The notes under the pieces were generated by a model that was given only the letters and a program-made list of their open reading frames with translations, ran no database searches and was not told where the DNA came from. Both the position numbers and the translations under genes were made by a program. This document shows, piece after piece, positions 7,889 through 16,397 of a DNA stretch of 64,000 nucleotides (the first letter of the stretch is position 1; each line of letters starts with the position of its first letter). This DNA is from Oceanisphaera avium (lineage in GTDB: Bacteria; Pseudomonadota; Gammaproteobacteria; Enterobacterales; Aeromonadaceae): positions 1,302,001-1,366,000 of the forward strand of contig NZ_CP021376.1 in the NCBI RefSeq assembly GCF_002157875.1. Reading direction: 5' to 3'.

Positions 7889-9042
7889 CCATCCTGACAA
7901 AAGTCAGGATCTGGTTTACGTCTTGAAACAAGATACCGAGGCAAGCTCGGTATGACGGTATAGTTGTTTAGCTGTCATCCTGATGAACATCAGGATCTCT
8001 TAAAGTATTGAGTCGTGGGTATGAGATACCGGAGCAAGCCCGGCATGACGATACGAGGTGATGTTGGGTTATGCCGTCATCCTGACGAACGTCAGGATCT
8101 AGTTTACGTCTTGAAACAAGATACCGAGGCAAGCTCGGTATGACGGTATAGTTGTTTAGCCGTCATCCTGATGAACATCAGGATCTCTTAAAGTATTGAG
8201 TCGTGGGTATGAGATACCGGAGCAAGCCCGGCATGACTATAGGGAGTGATGTTGGGTTATGCCGTCATACTGACGAAAGTCAGGATCTGGTTTACGTCTT
8301 GAAACAACATACCGAGGCAAGCTCGGTATGACGGTATAGTTGTTTAGCTGTCATCCTGATGAACATCAGGATCTCTTAAAGTATTGAGTCGTGGGTATGA
8401 GATACCGGAGCAAGCCCGGCATGACTATAGGGAGTGGTGATGGGTTTAGCCGCCATCCTGACAAAAGTCAGGATCTGGTTTACGTCTTGAAACAAGATAC
8501 CGAGGCAAGCTCGGTATGACGGTATAGTTGTTTAGCTGTCATCCTAATGAACATCAGGATCTCTTAAAGTATTGAGTCGTGGGTATGAGATACCGGAGCA
8601 AGCCCGGCATGACTATAGGGAGTGGTGATGGGTTTAGCCGCCATCCTGACAAAAGTCAGGATCTGGTTTACGTCTTGAAACAAGATACCGAGGCAAGCTC
8701 GGTATGACGGTATAGTTGTTTAGCTGTCATCCTGATGAACATCAGGATCTCTTAAAGTATTGAGTCGTGGGTATGAGATACCGGAGCAAGCCCGGTATGA
8801 CGATACGAGGTGATGTTGGGTTATGCCGTCATCCTGACGAAAGTCAGGATCTGGTTTACGTCTTGAAACAACATACCGGGGCAAGCTCGGTATGACGGTA
8901 TAGTTGTTTAGCCGTCATCCTGATGAACATCAGGATCTCTTAAAGTACTGAGTCGTGGGTATGAGATACCGGGGCAAGCCCGGTATGACGATACGAGGTG
9001 ATGTTGGGTTATGCCGTCATACTGACGAAAGTCAGGATCTTG
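7889..9042. repeat. 188-bp tandem repeat array (about 6.1 copies) of four-hairpin units
   Basis: The first palindrome of each unit (ATCCTGAC...GTCAGGAT) begins at 7891, 8079, 8267, 8455, 8643, 8831 and 9019, an exact 188-bp period without indels. Each unit carries four palindromes in the order A (CTGAC/GTCAG), B (ATACCGAG...CTCGGTAT), A' (CTGATG/CATCAG) and B' (ATACCGG...CCGGTAT or CCGGCAT). The linkers are conserved too, for example TTTACGTCTTGAAACAA and GAGTCGTGGGTATGAGATACC. The array fills the 1.36-kb gene-free gap between cheR and flgB. No ORF with coding character was seen in it. Confidence 0.96.
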
Positions 9043-9061
9043 CTTTAAAAGATAACGAGGC

Positions 9062-9883
9062 TTATTTAATGCGATAAATAATGCCGGGGTTACAGCGGAT
9101 CATTTCAAATTTATCTGATAATCCGGTTAACGACTCAGAAGCACCTAATAGCAAATAGCCTCCGGGGTTTAGGGAGCTGGCAAATTGATTGAGGATTTTC
9201 GTCTTATTAGCCGGTGAAAAATAAATAAGCACATTTCGACAAAAAATAATGTCAAATTTGCCTAATAAGCTATAGCTATCCAGTAAGTTAAACGGGCGAA
9301 AACTCACCATGTTTCTCACTTTTTCTTGCAGCTGCATCTTGCCCTCAGCTAGCGGCGTAAAAAAGTGACTTCTGCGCTCAGGCGACAAACCTCGCGCTAG
9401 CGATAAACTATCGTAAATTCCGGTTTTGCACTGTTCAAGCATACTGGCCGAAATATCGGTGGCCACAATTTGCAGCCCCGGCAAGCTTCCCGGCTTTCTT
9501 GCTTGATACTCTAGAGCGGTCATTGCAATAGAATAAGGCTCTTGGCCAGACGAGCTGGCCGCAGACCACACTTTTAAAATTTTCCCAGGCTTGGCTAATT
9601 CCGGAAATAACTTTTCTGTGAGTAACGTAAACGGATAGGTATCGCGAAACCACAGGGTTTCGTTGGTAGTCATGGCGTCAATCACGGCGGTTTTAAGCTC
9701 ACGCTCGCGCATATTCATCGACTTAACCATGAGATCGTTAAGCGACTCAATTTTAAAGCGCGCCAGCAAAGGCGACAGCCGGCTTTTTACCAAATACTGT
9801 TTATTATCACCCAATACGATCCCGGTACTGGTTTCTAAAAAACGGCAAAAAGTTTGATATTGTTCGTCGGTCAGATTTTTCAT
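9062..9883 (-). CDS. cheR: Chemotaxis protein methyltransferase CheR
   Basis: CheR methylates glutamates on chemoreceptors using S-adenosylmethionine, working with CheB to set adaptation. The 273-residue protein has an N-terminal helical CheR domain (about 1-70). The C-terminal SAM-binding domain shows the motifs WSAASSSGQEPYSIA, IVATDIS and FDIIFCRNVLIYFS. The ending GIIYRIK is also family-like. It lies 18 bp downstream of cheV, so the two form an operon, as in Vibrio and Aeromonas flagellar clusters. Confidence 0.97.
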   Translation of the reverse strand: MKNLTDEQYQTFCRFLETSTGIVLGDNKQYLVKSRLSPLLARFKIESLNDLMVKSMNMRERELKTAVIDAMTTNETLWFRDTYPFTLLTEKLFPELAKPGKILKVWSAASSSGQEPYSIAMTALEYQARKPGSLPGLQIVATDISASMLEQCKTGIYDSLSLARGLSPERRSHFFTPLAEGKMQLQEKVRNMVSFRPFNLLDSYSLLGKFDIIFCRNVLIYFSPANKTKILNQFASSLNPGGYLLLGASESLTGLSDKFEMIRCNPGIIYRIK

Positions 9884-9901
9884 CCGTTTCCTTACAGAAA
9901 T

Positions 9902-10816
9902 TTAGAATGCAGCCTTCACGGCCGTTGCCAGCTCGTCGGGATGGAATTTGGCGATAAAATTATTGGCGCCGACTTTTTCAATCAGTGCTTTGTTAAACAC
10001 ACCACTTAAGGAGGTATGTAAAATAATATGCAAATCTTTAAGGGCTGCGCTATTGCGAATCTCTGCGGTGAGCGTGTAGCCGTCCATTTCTGGCATTTCC
10101 ACATCAGAAATCACCATTGATAACTGATCAAGAATGGGGCCATTTTCTGCCAGCTCGCGCAATTTATTCAAAGCAAGCTTGCCGTTCTCTACCACTATGC
10201 ACTCAATGCCTAAGCTTTCTAGCGTCTTTTGAATTTGGCGCCGTGCCACTGAAGAGTCATCAGCCACTAAAATCGGCTTTTGGGTAGCTGATTTTAAGTC
10301 TGAAACTTCATCCACTAATTCTTGTTTTACGTTTACTTCTCGTGGAGAAATTTCATCAAGAATTTTCTCTACATCTAAAATTTCTACTAACTCACCGTCT
10401 ATTTCGGTGACGGCCGTCATATAATTACTGCGCCCCGTACCTTTAGGCGGTGGTAAAATGTCTTCCCAATTCATATTGACGATGCGCTCGACAGAGCTCA
10501 CCAAAAAGCCCTGCACTGAACGATTATATTCAGAGATAATCACAAAACTGGTGTCAGTTTGTTCTACTGGGCGCCCGCCCATGGCCTTACTAATATCAAT
10601 AATAGAAATGGTTTGACCACGAATATTAGCCACGCCTTTGATCACCGCATTACGCTGAGGGAGCGCCGATAACTTGGGGCACTGCAATACTTCTTTTACC
10701 TTGAACACGTTAATGCCAAATCTTTGACGGCCGTTTAGCCGAAACAGTAGTAACTCTAATCTATTTTGACCCACTAACTGTGTTCTTTGGTTTACCGAGT
10801 CGAGTATCCCCGCCAT
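9902..10816 (-). CDS. cheV: Chemotaxis coupling/response-regulator protein CheV
   Basis: CheV joins a CheW-like coupling domain (about 15-165) to a receiver domain (about 175-300). It links receptors to CheA and buffers signalling by being phosphorylated. The receiver has the acidic pair in ILVADDSS and the phospho-acceptor Asp in VISDVEMPEMDG. The ATG at 10816 (MAGILDSVNQRTQL) is preferred over an upstream in-frame GTG at 10834, because GGGAGA lies at correct spacing before the ATG. The length is then 304 residues. It is upstream of cheR and divergent from flgA. Confidence 0.95.
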   Translation of the reverse strand: MAGILDSVNQRTQLVGQNRLELLLFRLNGRQRFGINVFKVKEVLQCPKLSALPQRNAVIKGVANIRGQTISIIDISKAMGGRPVEQTDTSFVIISEYNRSVQGFLVSSVERIVNMNWEDILPPPKGTGRSNYMTAVTEIDGELVEILDVEKILDEISPREVNVKQELVDEVSDLKSATQKPILVADDSSVARRQIQKTLESLGIECIVVENGKLALNKLRELAENGPILDQLSMVISDVEMPEMDGYTLTAEIRNSAALKDLHIILHTSLSGVFNKALIEKVGANNFIAKFHPDELATAVKAAF

Positions 10817-10856
10817 CGCAGTATCTCCCTTCACACCATGCTATTATTTTTAGCCC

Positions 10857-10872
10857 TGGCATATTTAATGCA
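10857..10872 (+). promoter_or_regulatory. Probable sigma-54 promoter of flgA
   Basis: TGGCATATTTAATGCA has GG and GC 10 nt apart and matches the -24/-12 consensus except for T for C in the -24 block and A for T in the -12 block. It lies about 120 bp upstream of flgA on the same strand. It resembles the two stronger RpoN sites in this cluster. It could be a chance match in an A/T-rich spacer. Confidence 0.6.
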
Positions 10873-10992
10873 TGTTTCATGCTTCTTAATATATTCAGCA
10901 CCAGCTTAGCACCCGCTAAAAACTGGCGCCATTCGCGCATAACCGAGACGTGACATCGGCCACTTAATTTACATATCGGCCAAGAGGGCAGA

Positions 10993-11742
10993 ATGCTTAA
11001 AAGAATTTTATTAATATTAACAGCCGCTTTTTCACGTATTAGCACTTTACTCGGGCTTGGCGCGCTGTTTCTCTTACTGCTCACCGCTACCACAGCGCAA
11101 GCACAATCTTTAGGTGGCAGTAGTGTGCACGATGAAATTCGCCGCTACGCAGAGCAGTACGTTAAAGATCTCGTCCCCTTGCAACCAGAAGATAAATTGT
11201 TGGTTCAAGCGGCTAGCATAGATACGCGCCTTGCCTTAACCGAATGTCTAGGACAGTTAACCGCTGATATTCGCGGTTCAGGAGATGTAAAGCGCAATAC
11301 CCACGTGTATTTAAAGTGTCATGAAAACCCCGGCTGGGAGATTTTTGTGCCGGTGCGAGTTAAAATACTTAAGCCGGTAGTCACGGCGGCTGACCCTATT
11401 ACACGCAATACTTTGTTACAGGCGCAGCACCTAAGCGTGGATTATCAAGATGAAGTGTTATTGCGCGGTGATATTTTTAGTGATCCTAGCGAGCTTATTG
11501 GCTCGCGTAGCAAACGAGACTTGCGCGCCGGACAACCTATTTTAAGCAGCCAATTATGTGTAGTGTGCAAAGGCGATAGAGTCAGCATTTTGGCCCAAAC
11601 CGGTGGCTTAACTATTAAAACCGACGGCATCGCTAAAGAAGATGGCACTTTTAATGATAGTATTAGAGTCAGTAACGTGAACTCAGGCCGAGAGATCAGT
11701 GCGCGCATTATTAGCGCCGGCCAAGTACAAGTGCGACTATAA
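10993..11742 (+). CDS. flgA: Flagellar P-ring assembly chaperone FlgA
   Basis: FlgA is a periplasmic chaperone that helps FlgI form the P ring. The 249-residue protein has a long hydrophobic N-terminus (residues about 18-37, ending TAQAQS) acting as signal sequence. A SAF/FlgA C-terminal domain follows, with the segments VTAADPITRNTLLQAQHLSV, DLRAGQPIL and GDRVSILAQTGGLTIKTDGIA. It is slightly longer than the roughly 220-residue enterobacterial version because of the N-terminal extension. GAGGGC precedes the ATG. It lies upstream of flgM-flgN and divergent from cheV. Confidence 0.95.
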   Translation: MLKRILLILTAAFSRISTLLGLGALFLLLLTATTAQAQSLGGSSVHDEIRRYAEQYVKDLVPLQPEDKLLVQAASIDTRLALTECLGQLTADIRGSGDVKRNTHVYLKCHENPGWEIFVPVRVKILKPVVTAADPITRNTLLQAQHLSVDYQDEVLLRGDIFSDPSELIGSRSKRDLRAGQPILSSQLCVVCKGDRVSILAQTGGLTIKTDGIAKEDGTFNDSIRVSNVNSGREISARIISAGQVQVRL

Positions 11743-11762
11743 AGTTGGCTGCTAATTATTCC

Positions 11763-11789
11763 TAAAGTTATTAAAGTCCACGCCGATAC
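11763..11789 (+). promoter_or_regulatory. Sigma-28 (FliA) promoter of flgM-flgN
   Basis: TAAAGTTA, then exactly 11 nt, then GCCGATAC. This matches the FliA consensus TAAAGTTT-N11-GCCGATAA with one mismatch in each half. It ends 35 bp before the flgM start. FliA-driven transcription of its own anti-sigma factor FlgM is a known late-class feedback arrangement. Confidence 0.92.
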
Positions 11790-11824
11790 CCTTGTACGCA
11801 GCAGCAAAATAGGACTTTCATATT

Positions 11825-12145
11825 ATGGCTATCGACAAATTACCTTCAGGAGTTGGCACTAATGCCCCACTTCCTGCTAACAAATTTAAGCAAAACGTGA
11901 GCACAGACACCCCGAGCACGGCCGCACCCAGCACCAGCGTGGCTAAGCAAGACTCGGTTACTCTTACCTCCCAAGCAAAACACTTGAGCCAAGTGCAGCA
12001 ATCTTTGGCAAATGCGCCAGCGCCAGACAATAGTGTTCGTCTTGAAGCGCTGAAAAAAGCCATTAACGAGGGCAGCTATCACGTAGACAGCGATCGACTG
12101 GCAGCCAATATCTCCCGTTTTGAACAGGATTTAGAAGGCCTCTAA
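11825..12145 (+). CDS. flgM: Anti-sigma-28 factor FlgM
   Basis: FlgM binds FliA (sigma-28) until the hook is complete, then is exported and releases late-gene transcription. The 106-residue protein has the typical disordered, Ala/Ser/Thr-rich N-terminal half. The conserved C-terminal region includes DSVTLTSQAKHL and RLEALKKAINEGSYHVDSDRLA, the sigma-28-binding segment. flgN starts 1 bp after the flgM stop. The FliA promoter immediately upstream supports the call. Confidence 0.95.
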   Translation: MAIDKLPSGVGTNAPLPANKFKQNVSTDTPSTAAPSTSVAKQDSVTLTSQAKHLSQVQQSLANAPAPDNSVRLEALKKAINEGSYHVDSDRLAANISRFEQDLEGL

Positions 12146-12146
12146 T

Positions 12147-12560
12147 ATGTCGCTTGCTGCGCTATTAACTCAACAGAAATCCCAACTTGAGCTTTTGTTA
12201 GAGATCACTCAACAAGAGCTTGAGTTGATCGTAAAACGCCAAGCACTAGACTTACCCGCCTTAGCTGAGCGCAAACAGACACTGCTGATTAATATTCAAA
12301 ATACCGATGCAGAGCTGGCAAGTCATGAAGAGCGCGAGCGTTTAACCACTGATTTTCAACCGCAAGTAGACAGTCTTCGTCAATTAGTCACTACCTGCCA
12401 AGAGCAAAGTGCGGTCGCCGAGCAATTACTTGAACAATCTCTAAATGGCGTGCGCCAGCTCGCTAATATTTTAAGCCGTCTGCACGAGCGCCAAAGCATG
12501 ACTTACGATCAAAAAGGTCATACTAAAGGCATCAATAAAGGCAGCGGCTTTAAAGTGTAG
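12147..12560 (+). CDS. flgN: Flagellar export chaperone FlgN
   Basis: FlgN is the cytoplasmic chaperone for the hook-filament junction proteins FlgK and FlgL. The 137-residue sequence is almost entirely helical, with coiled-coil-like stretches QKSQLELLLEITQQELELI and ALAERKQTLLINIQNTDAEL. It has the FlgN-family pattern of an early L-x-x-L-x-x-I/L heptad. Sequence conservation in this family is low, so position directly after flgM is the main support. Confidence 0.9.
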   Translation: MSLAALLTQQKSQLELLLEITQQELELIVKRQALDLPALAERKQTLLINIQNTDAELASHEERERLTTDFQPQVDSLRQLVTTCQEQSAVAEQLLEQSLNGVRQLANILSRLHERQSMTYDQKGHTKGINKGSGFKV

Positions 12561-12582
12561 TTTTACTGTTAAACGCTAAATT

Positions 12583-12672
12583 GAAAGATCCTGACTTTCG
12601 CCAGGATGACGGCTGTTTTTCGTCATACCGATACTGAATCAAGTTCTGCATGACGGCTCCGGTATCTCTCGT
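12583..12672. repeat. REP-like palindrome pair between flgN and flgP
   Basis: One family A palindrome (GATCCTGACTTTCGCCAGGA, 12588 onwards) is followed by a degenerate family B copy (GTCATACCGATACTGAATC... CGGTATCTC). It lies between the convergent genes flgN and flgP and may act as a bidirectional terminator-like hairpin. No other terminator was found in this 115-bp spacer. Confidence 0.8.
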
Positions 12673-12675
12673 TCT

Positions 12676-13083
12676 TTATCGTCCAAGGCGCAGATTTTCA
12701 TACAGTTTTAAATCTAGCTCTAACTCAGTAATGTACATATCGCCATCGGGATAACTGTTCACTACGCGCGCACCGCGCACCACACCGCGGCTACTGTTAG
12801 TGACAGGGCCATCTTGTAAAATATTGCTGTTAGTTACGCTAGAGCTAGAAGTTAATACCCCACTGAGTTGTTCGGTTAGCTCACGATAAGCGTCTAATTT
12901 AGAGGCGCGCATGGCGTGGAGTAATTTTTGCTGCGGATCTTGTGGCTGTTGCAAGCTAATAGGTGCATATCCTACAGCATACAAATGATTTTTAGCCGCC
13001 TTGGGGCCCCCCGTTGGCTGTTGGCTACAGGCAACTAATGGCCATAACAATAAAGCAATTAATAGCCCACGCTTATTTAGCAT
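12676..13083 (-). CDS. flgP: Outer-membrane lipoprotein FlgP
   Basis: FlgP belongs to the LPP20 family and forms outer-membrane basal disk structures in polar-flagellate bacteria. The 135-residue protein has a lipobox VAC, with Cys19 the likely lipidation site. The conserved region runs KLDAYRELTEQLSGVLTSS to TELELDLKLYENL. Its start overlaps the end of flgO by 11 bp, consistent with translational coupling. In Vibrio cholerae the flgOP pair is needed for full motility. Confidence 0.93.
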   Translation of the reverse strand: MLNKRGLLIALLLWPLVACSQQPTGGPKAAKNHLYAVGYAPISLQQPQDPQQKLLHAMRASKLDAYRELTEQLSGVLTSSSSVTNSNILQDGPVTNSSRGVVRGARVVNSYPDGDMYITELELDLKLYENLRLGR

Positions 13084-13822
13084 AACGGCTCCTATATTCA
13101 GGGGTAATTACTTGTACTTTTGGCTCTGGCCCTTGGGCTTTAACTAAACTGGCCACCAAATACTGTGGAATAAACTGCTGGGCGCTCCCAATCACGCTGT
13201 TATCGCCCATGGAAATTAAGCGCGCATTCACTAATTTACCACCAGAGGTATCACTAATGGTGCCGTGAACTAAATATTGAGCGCCAATGCGTGAGCTAAG
13301 TTGGCGATAATCGCGGCTCGTACTGAGATCGCCCTCAGGAGTAATGCGAATAAAAGGCAGCGTTTTAAAGTCCACTACCCGCAAGCCATATTGATTAAGT
13401 TGAAACATCATGGTCTCTGACAATAAGCGGCCAAATTCACTTTGTGTTTTATAATCTTCTTGATCCACAAAACCACTAACGGCGATGCCAGAGCCCGCAT
13501 TTAATTGGTGACCACTGGATACTAAACGATAAGCCAATGCTGACATATGTTGCTGTAATTGCGTTTGCCCGCCCACTAAAGAAGGCCCAGCTTGAGGTAA
13601 ATACGCACTGCGCGTACCCGCACTCATGCGCATCGGAATGCCATCTTGGCTATGACGAGGCGATACCTCAGGTGCAACTAATGGCCCTAAGGGTTTGCGA
13701 TTAATATAATGAGCCGCATGATCATGGGGCAGATAATGATTATTAGCATCAAACTGCTGCTCTTCTGTATTGGTACAAGCACTTAGCCCTAGTACCATTA
13801 GCAGAATAAGAGATCTGGTCAT
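13073..13822 (-). CDS. flgO: Flagellar outer-membrane protein FlgO
   Basis: FlgO is an outer-membrane lipoprotein associated with the flagellar H ring/basal disk. The ATG at 13822 (MTRSLILLMVLGLSAC) is chosen because GGAG lies 5 nt upstream; an adjacent ATG at 13825 and a further upstream in-frame start are less well spaced. This gives 249 residues and a lipobox LSAC. The FlgO-domain segments SGFVDQEDYKTQSEFGRLLSE and IGAQYLVHGTISD are visible. It overlaps flgP downstream and diverges from flgT. Confidence 0.93.
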   Translation of the reverse strand: MTRSLILLMVLGLSACTNTEEQQFDANNHYLPHDHAAHYINRKPLGPLVAPEVSPRHSQDGIPMRMSAGTRSAYLPQAGPSLVGGQTQLQQHMSALAYRLVSSGHQLNAGSGIAVSGFVDQEDYKTQSEFGRLLSETMMFQLNQYGLRVVDFKTLPFIRITPEGDLSTSRDYRQLSSRIGAQYLVHGTISDTSGGKLVNARLISMGDNSVIGSAQQFIPQYLVASLVKAQGPEPKVQVITPEYRSRYAK

Positions 13823-14040
13823 CATGACTCCATAAAATAAAATGCCCACTTGGGCTAGCTGACTAAGGCTATCGGCCTAGCACTGGCAAACTTTACTGCT
13901 CGCCCGCATTTCCTAACCTAAGCGGCAAAAAAATGCCGTTTATTTCACTACGCTTTATTTATCATTAATAACGCGCTAGCCGCGGCTAGCAAAGGCTGAA
14001 GCGCTAAGAGTCATCTTGCTGACTATTTAATATTACTAGT

Positions 14041-14056
14041 AGGCAAGCTTTTTGCA
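14041..14056 (+). promoter_or_regulatory. Candidate sigma-54 promoter of flgT
   Basis: AGGCAAGCTTTTTGCA has the GG/GC pair 10 nt apart and a perfect TTGCA -12 block. The -24 block is AGGCAA instead of TGGCAC. It lies 67 bp upstream of flgT on its strand. It overlaps the candidate minus-strand site at 14053-14068. The 300-bp spacer between flgO and flgT contains no gene. Confidence 0.5.
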
Positions 14057-14068
14057 TAAACCTTGCCA
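14053..14068 (-). promoter_or_regulatory. Candidate sigma-54 promoter of flgO-flgP
   Basis: On the minus strand the site reads TGGCAAGGTTTATGCA. The GG/GC spacing of 10 nt is correct and one mismatch falls in each consensus block. It points towards flgO, about 230 bp away, and shares 4 bp with the plus-strand candidate for flgT. The long leader to flgO makes it less certain than the other RpoN sites here. Confidence 0.5.
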
Positions 14069-14122
14069 ACAATTGATTGCTGAGCCATATATCTTTTGCT
14101 CGCTGCTAACTAGGACGCTATC

Positions 14123-15271
14123 GTGTCAAAAAAAGCCCTGTTGCCCACATTAGTATTACTACTGCCGCTTGCGTTTAGCGCGCAGGCTGACTGGTATCAA
14201 GCAGAAGGCTCGGCGCCCCTTGGCCAAGGAATAGAAATGGCGCGCCAGCAAGCCATGGAGCAAGCTCTTACCGACGCCCTACTTCAAGCAGGCGCCTCGG
14301 TGGCGACGGTACAGTCCGTTACTAATGGGGCGCTTTCTGGCCAGCGACTGGATATTGCCGCTCAAGGTGAGCTAATGGATTATGTAGTGACTAATGAGCG
14401 CCGCTCACAAGGACGGTTATGGCTGACCTTGCGCGCCGATATTTGGCCCAACCCTCAGCAAGTACAAGCCCAGTGCGCTAGCCGTTATCGCCCTGGCATT
14501 AGCCTAACGCCCTTTGCGCTGCAATATCCTGAGCAAGGCCGATTTGGGCAAATTTATGAACTGGGACACGCGAGCAGCCAACGCTTAGCCCAGCATTTGG
14601 CGAATAGCGTCAACTTAATGACTCAACTTGATCATCAATTATTAACCGACTCTCACCTACCGCGCAGCCAAGGCCTACGTAAAGGCAGTGATGTACTGGC
14701 TAATAAACAACAATCGCGCCTGCTGCTCAGTGGGGTGATCAATGACATTAGTATGGAAGATGGCAACTGGTTAGCTTGGCAAAAAAAACGCCAAGTGCGC
14801 CAATTTTCAATCACCATTCACTTAGAAGACAGCTTCACCGGCGAGCGCTTAATTTCGCAGCAATATCATATTGAAGCGCCGTGGACCTTTAAAAAGCATG
14901 ACAAGGTCAATGTGGCACAACAAAGCTTTTGGCAATCTTCTTATGGCGTCGCCGCCGACCAACTATTACAACGTATTGCCCGCGATATAGTAAAAGCACA
15001 ATCGTGCATGAAAGCGATAGCGCATATTTTGCAGCAATCTGATGAAGGGATTTTAATGGACTTAGGCCGCCAAGCCGGCATTCAGCCAGGCGATCGATTT
15101 ACACTGATTCACCGGCGCCAGTTACAGCCGGGCTTTTATAGCGAAACCTCGTCTAAAGCGCAATTTGTGGTACAACAAAGTCATACCGATTACAGCATAT
15201 TGGCACCCGCCGATGCCGCGGCTCGCCAAATTCGTATTACGCCTGGCGACATGCTGACCTCGGTAAAATAA
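14123..15271 (+). CDS. flgT: Flagellar H-ring protein FlgT
   Basis: FlgT is a periplasmic protein that forms the H ring around the LP ring of sodium-driven polar flagella and helps stator assembly. The protein has 382 residues, starts with GTG and has a signal peptide ending AFSAQA. The N-terminal domain carries ARQQAMEQALTDALLQAGASV. The C-terminal domain (DLGRQAGIQPGDRFTLIHR) is typical of the FlgT C-terminal fold. It stands alone on the plus strand opposite flgO-flgP. Confidence 0.92.
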   Translation: MSKKALLPTLVLLLPLAFSAQADWYQAEGSAPLGQGIEMARQQAMEQALTDALLQAGASVATVQSVTNGALSGQRLDIAAQGELMDYVVTNERRSQGRLWLTLRADIWPNPQQVQAQCASRYRPGISLTPFALQYPEQGRFGQIYELGHASSQRLAQHLANSVNLMTQLDHQLLTDSHLPRSQGLRKGSDVLANKQQSRLLLSGVINDISMEDGNWLAWQKKRQVRQFSITIHLEDSFTGERLISQQYHIEAPWTFKKHDKVNVAQQSFWQSSYGVAADQLLQRIARDIVKAQSCMKAIAHILQQSDEGILMDLGRQAGIQPGDRFTLIHRRQLQPGFYSETSSKAQFVVQQSHTDYSILAPADAAARQIRITPGDMLTSVK

Positions 15272-15287
15272 TAGTTAGCGCCCAGCC

Positions 15288-15605
15288 CTTTGCCGTTATG
15301 CTGATACTGAATCGAGTTCAGCATGACGTAGATTAAGTACCGGTAAGACGACTAACTATCAGCCGTAAGCTATCAGGAAAAACACCGCCAGCCCTTTGCC
15401 GTCATCATGACGCACGTCAGGATCTCGGTTTAATCTATAGACCTTAAACATCAAAGCGAGATACGGTCGCCGCCATGCTGATACTGAATCGAGTTCAGCA
15501 TGACGTAGATTCAATACCGGTAAGACGACTAACTATCAGCCGTAAGCTATCAGGAAAAACACCGCCAGCCTTTTGCCGTCATCCTGACGCACGTCAGGAT
15601 CTATG
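15288..15605. repeat. 177-bp imperfect tandem duplication with REP-like palindromes
   Basis: The segment beginning CTGATACTGAATCGAGTTCA at 15301 recurs at 15478, and the family A palindrome at 15398 recurs at 15575, both 177 bp apart. About 1.75 copies are present. It covers most of the 406-bp gene-free stretch between flgT and the deaminase gene. The short open frame at 15475-15699 lies within the repeat and shows no coding signal. Confidence 0.9.
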
Positions 15606-15677
15606 TTTTAATACTCAAGCTCACCCTCTCATTTCACTCAACACTAAAACTCAACATCGTATTAAGCGAGTCGTTTT

Positions 15678-16160
15678 CTATTCAGTAATACCAAAATAGC
15701 GTTTATGCAGCGCTTTAACTTGCTCCATTAGCTCCAGTACCGGCCCTTGTACTTTAATATCGGGCGCGACTTCATTAATAGATAACGCCTTAACTGGCGA
15801 GGGTGGCACGCCCCACTCTGCACACCAAGTAGCAAATTGCTTAGCCGAGCAAATATAAACCACCCGCCCTAACCCCGCCCAGGCATGAGCCGCCGCACAC
15901 ATAGGACAATGCTCGCCCGAGGTATACATAGTGGTTTGCGCACGTTCTGTTTCACTTAAATGCTCGGCGGCCCATTGCGCCAGTGTCAACTCTGGATGAA
16001 AAGTGGCATTGGTATGAATTTGATTATGATCTTCGGCCAGCACTGCTCCTTGTGCCGATACCAATACTGAACCGAACGGTTGATCACCCTCCGTCAATGA
16101 TTCTTCTGCCAGCGCCACACAACGGCGTAAATATCGTAAGTCCTGTTCGCTTATGGTCAT
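15678..16160 (-). CDS. Cytidine/nucleoside-deaminase-fold enzyme
   Basis: This 160-residue protein has the zinc-dependent deaminase fold. It has PFGSVLVSAQGAVLAEDHNQ near the N-terminus and the zinc motif PCxxC-like sequence SGEHCPMCAAAHAW. The first zinc/catalytic motif reads HPE (in TFHPELTLAQW) rather than the more common HAE. Members act on guanine, cytosine, tRNA adenosine or other aminated rings; the substrate cannot be told from the sequence. The ending (HKRYFGITE) resembles guanine-deaminase-like enzymes. It stands alone, next to the 177-bp repeat. Confidence 0.85.
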   Translation of the reverse strand: MTISEQDLRYLRRCVALAEESLTEGDQPFGSVLVSAQGAVLAEDHNQIHTNATFHPELTLAQWAAEHLSETERAQTTMYTSGEHCPMCAAAHAWAGLGRVVYICSAKQFATWCAEWGVPPSPVKALSINEVAPDIKVQGPVLELMEQVKALHKRYFGITE

Positions 16161-16397
16161 CTCAAAGCCTCCTGCCTACTAAACACGCATCTAGCTTAAC
16201 CCTACCTAAATAGAAACGCCTTGGCCACGAAAGAACAAATACAGGGCAGCGCCCGGCGCCTAGCACCAAGCTAAAAGAAAGCGGTACGTCTAACGCTGTA
16301 CGCCATGCGTTAAAGATAAAACTGGTTTGGTTTTTTCGTATAGTGGTCGGCGTAAAGCGTATAGCCGTCTGCTAAGCTTTAATTAAATGTTCAAAAT

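Noticed and set aside
7889..9042. Repeat array considered as a CRISPR
   Set aside because: The repeats are long (188 bp), near-identical throughout and have no unique spacers; there are no cas genes nearby.
13893..13909. Another sigma-54-like site (TGGCAAACTTTACTGCT)
   Set aside because: GG and GC are 11 nt apart, one too many for RpoN recognition.
15475..15699. Short open frame over the 177-bp duplication
   Set aside because: It consists of REP-derived sequence, has no Shine-Dalgarno and no protein-like composition.
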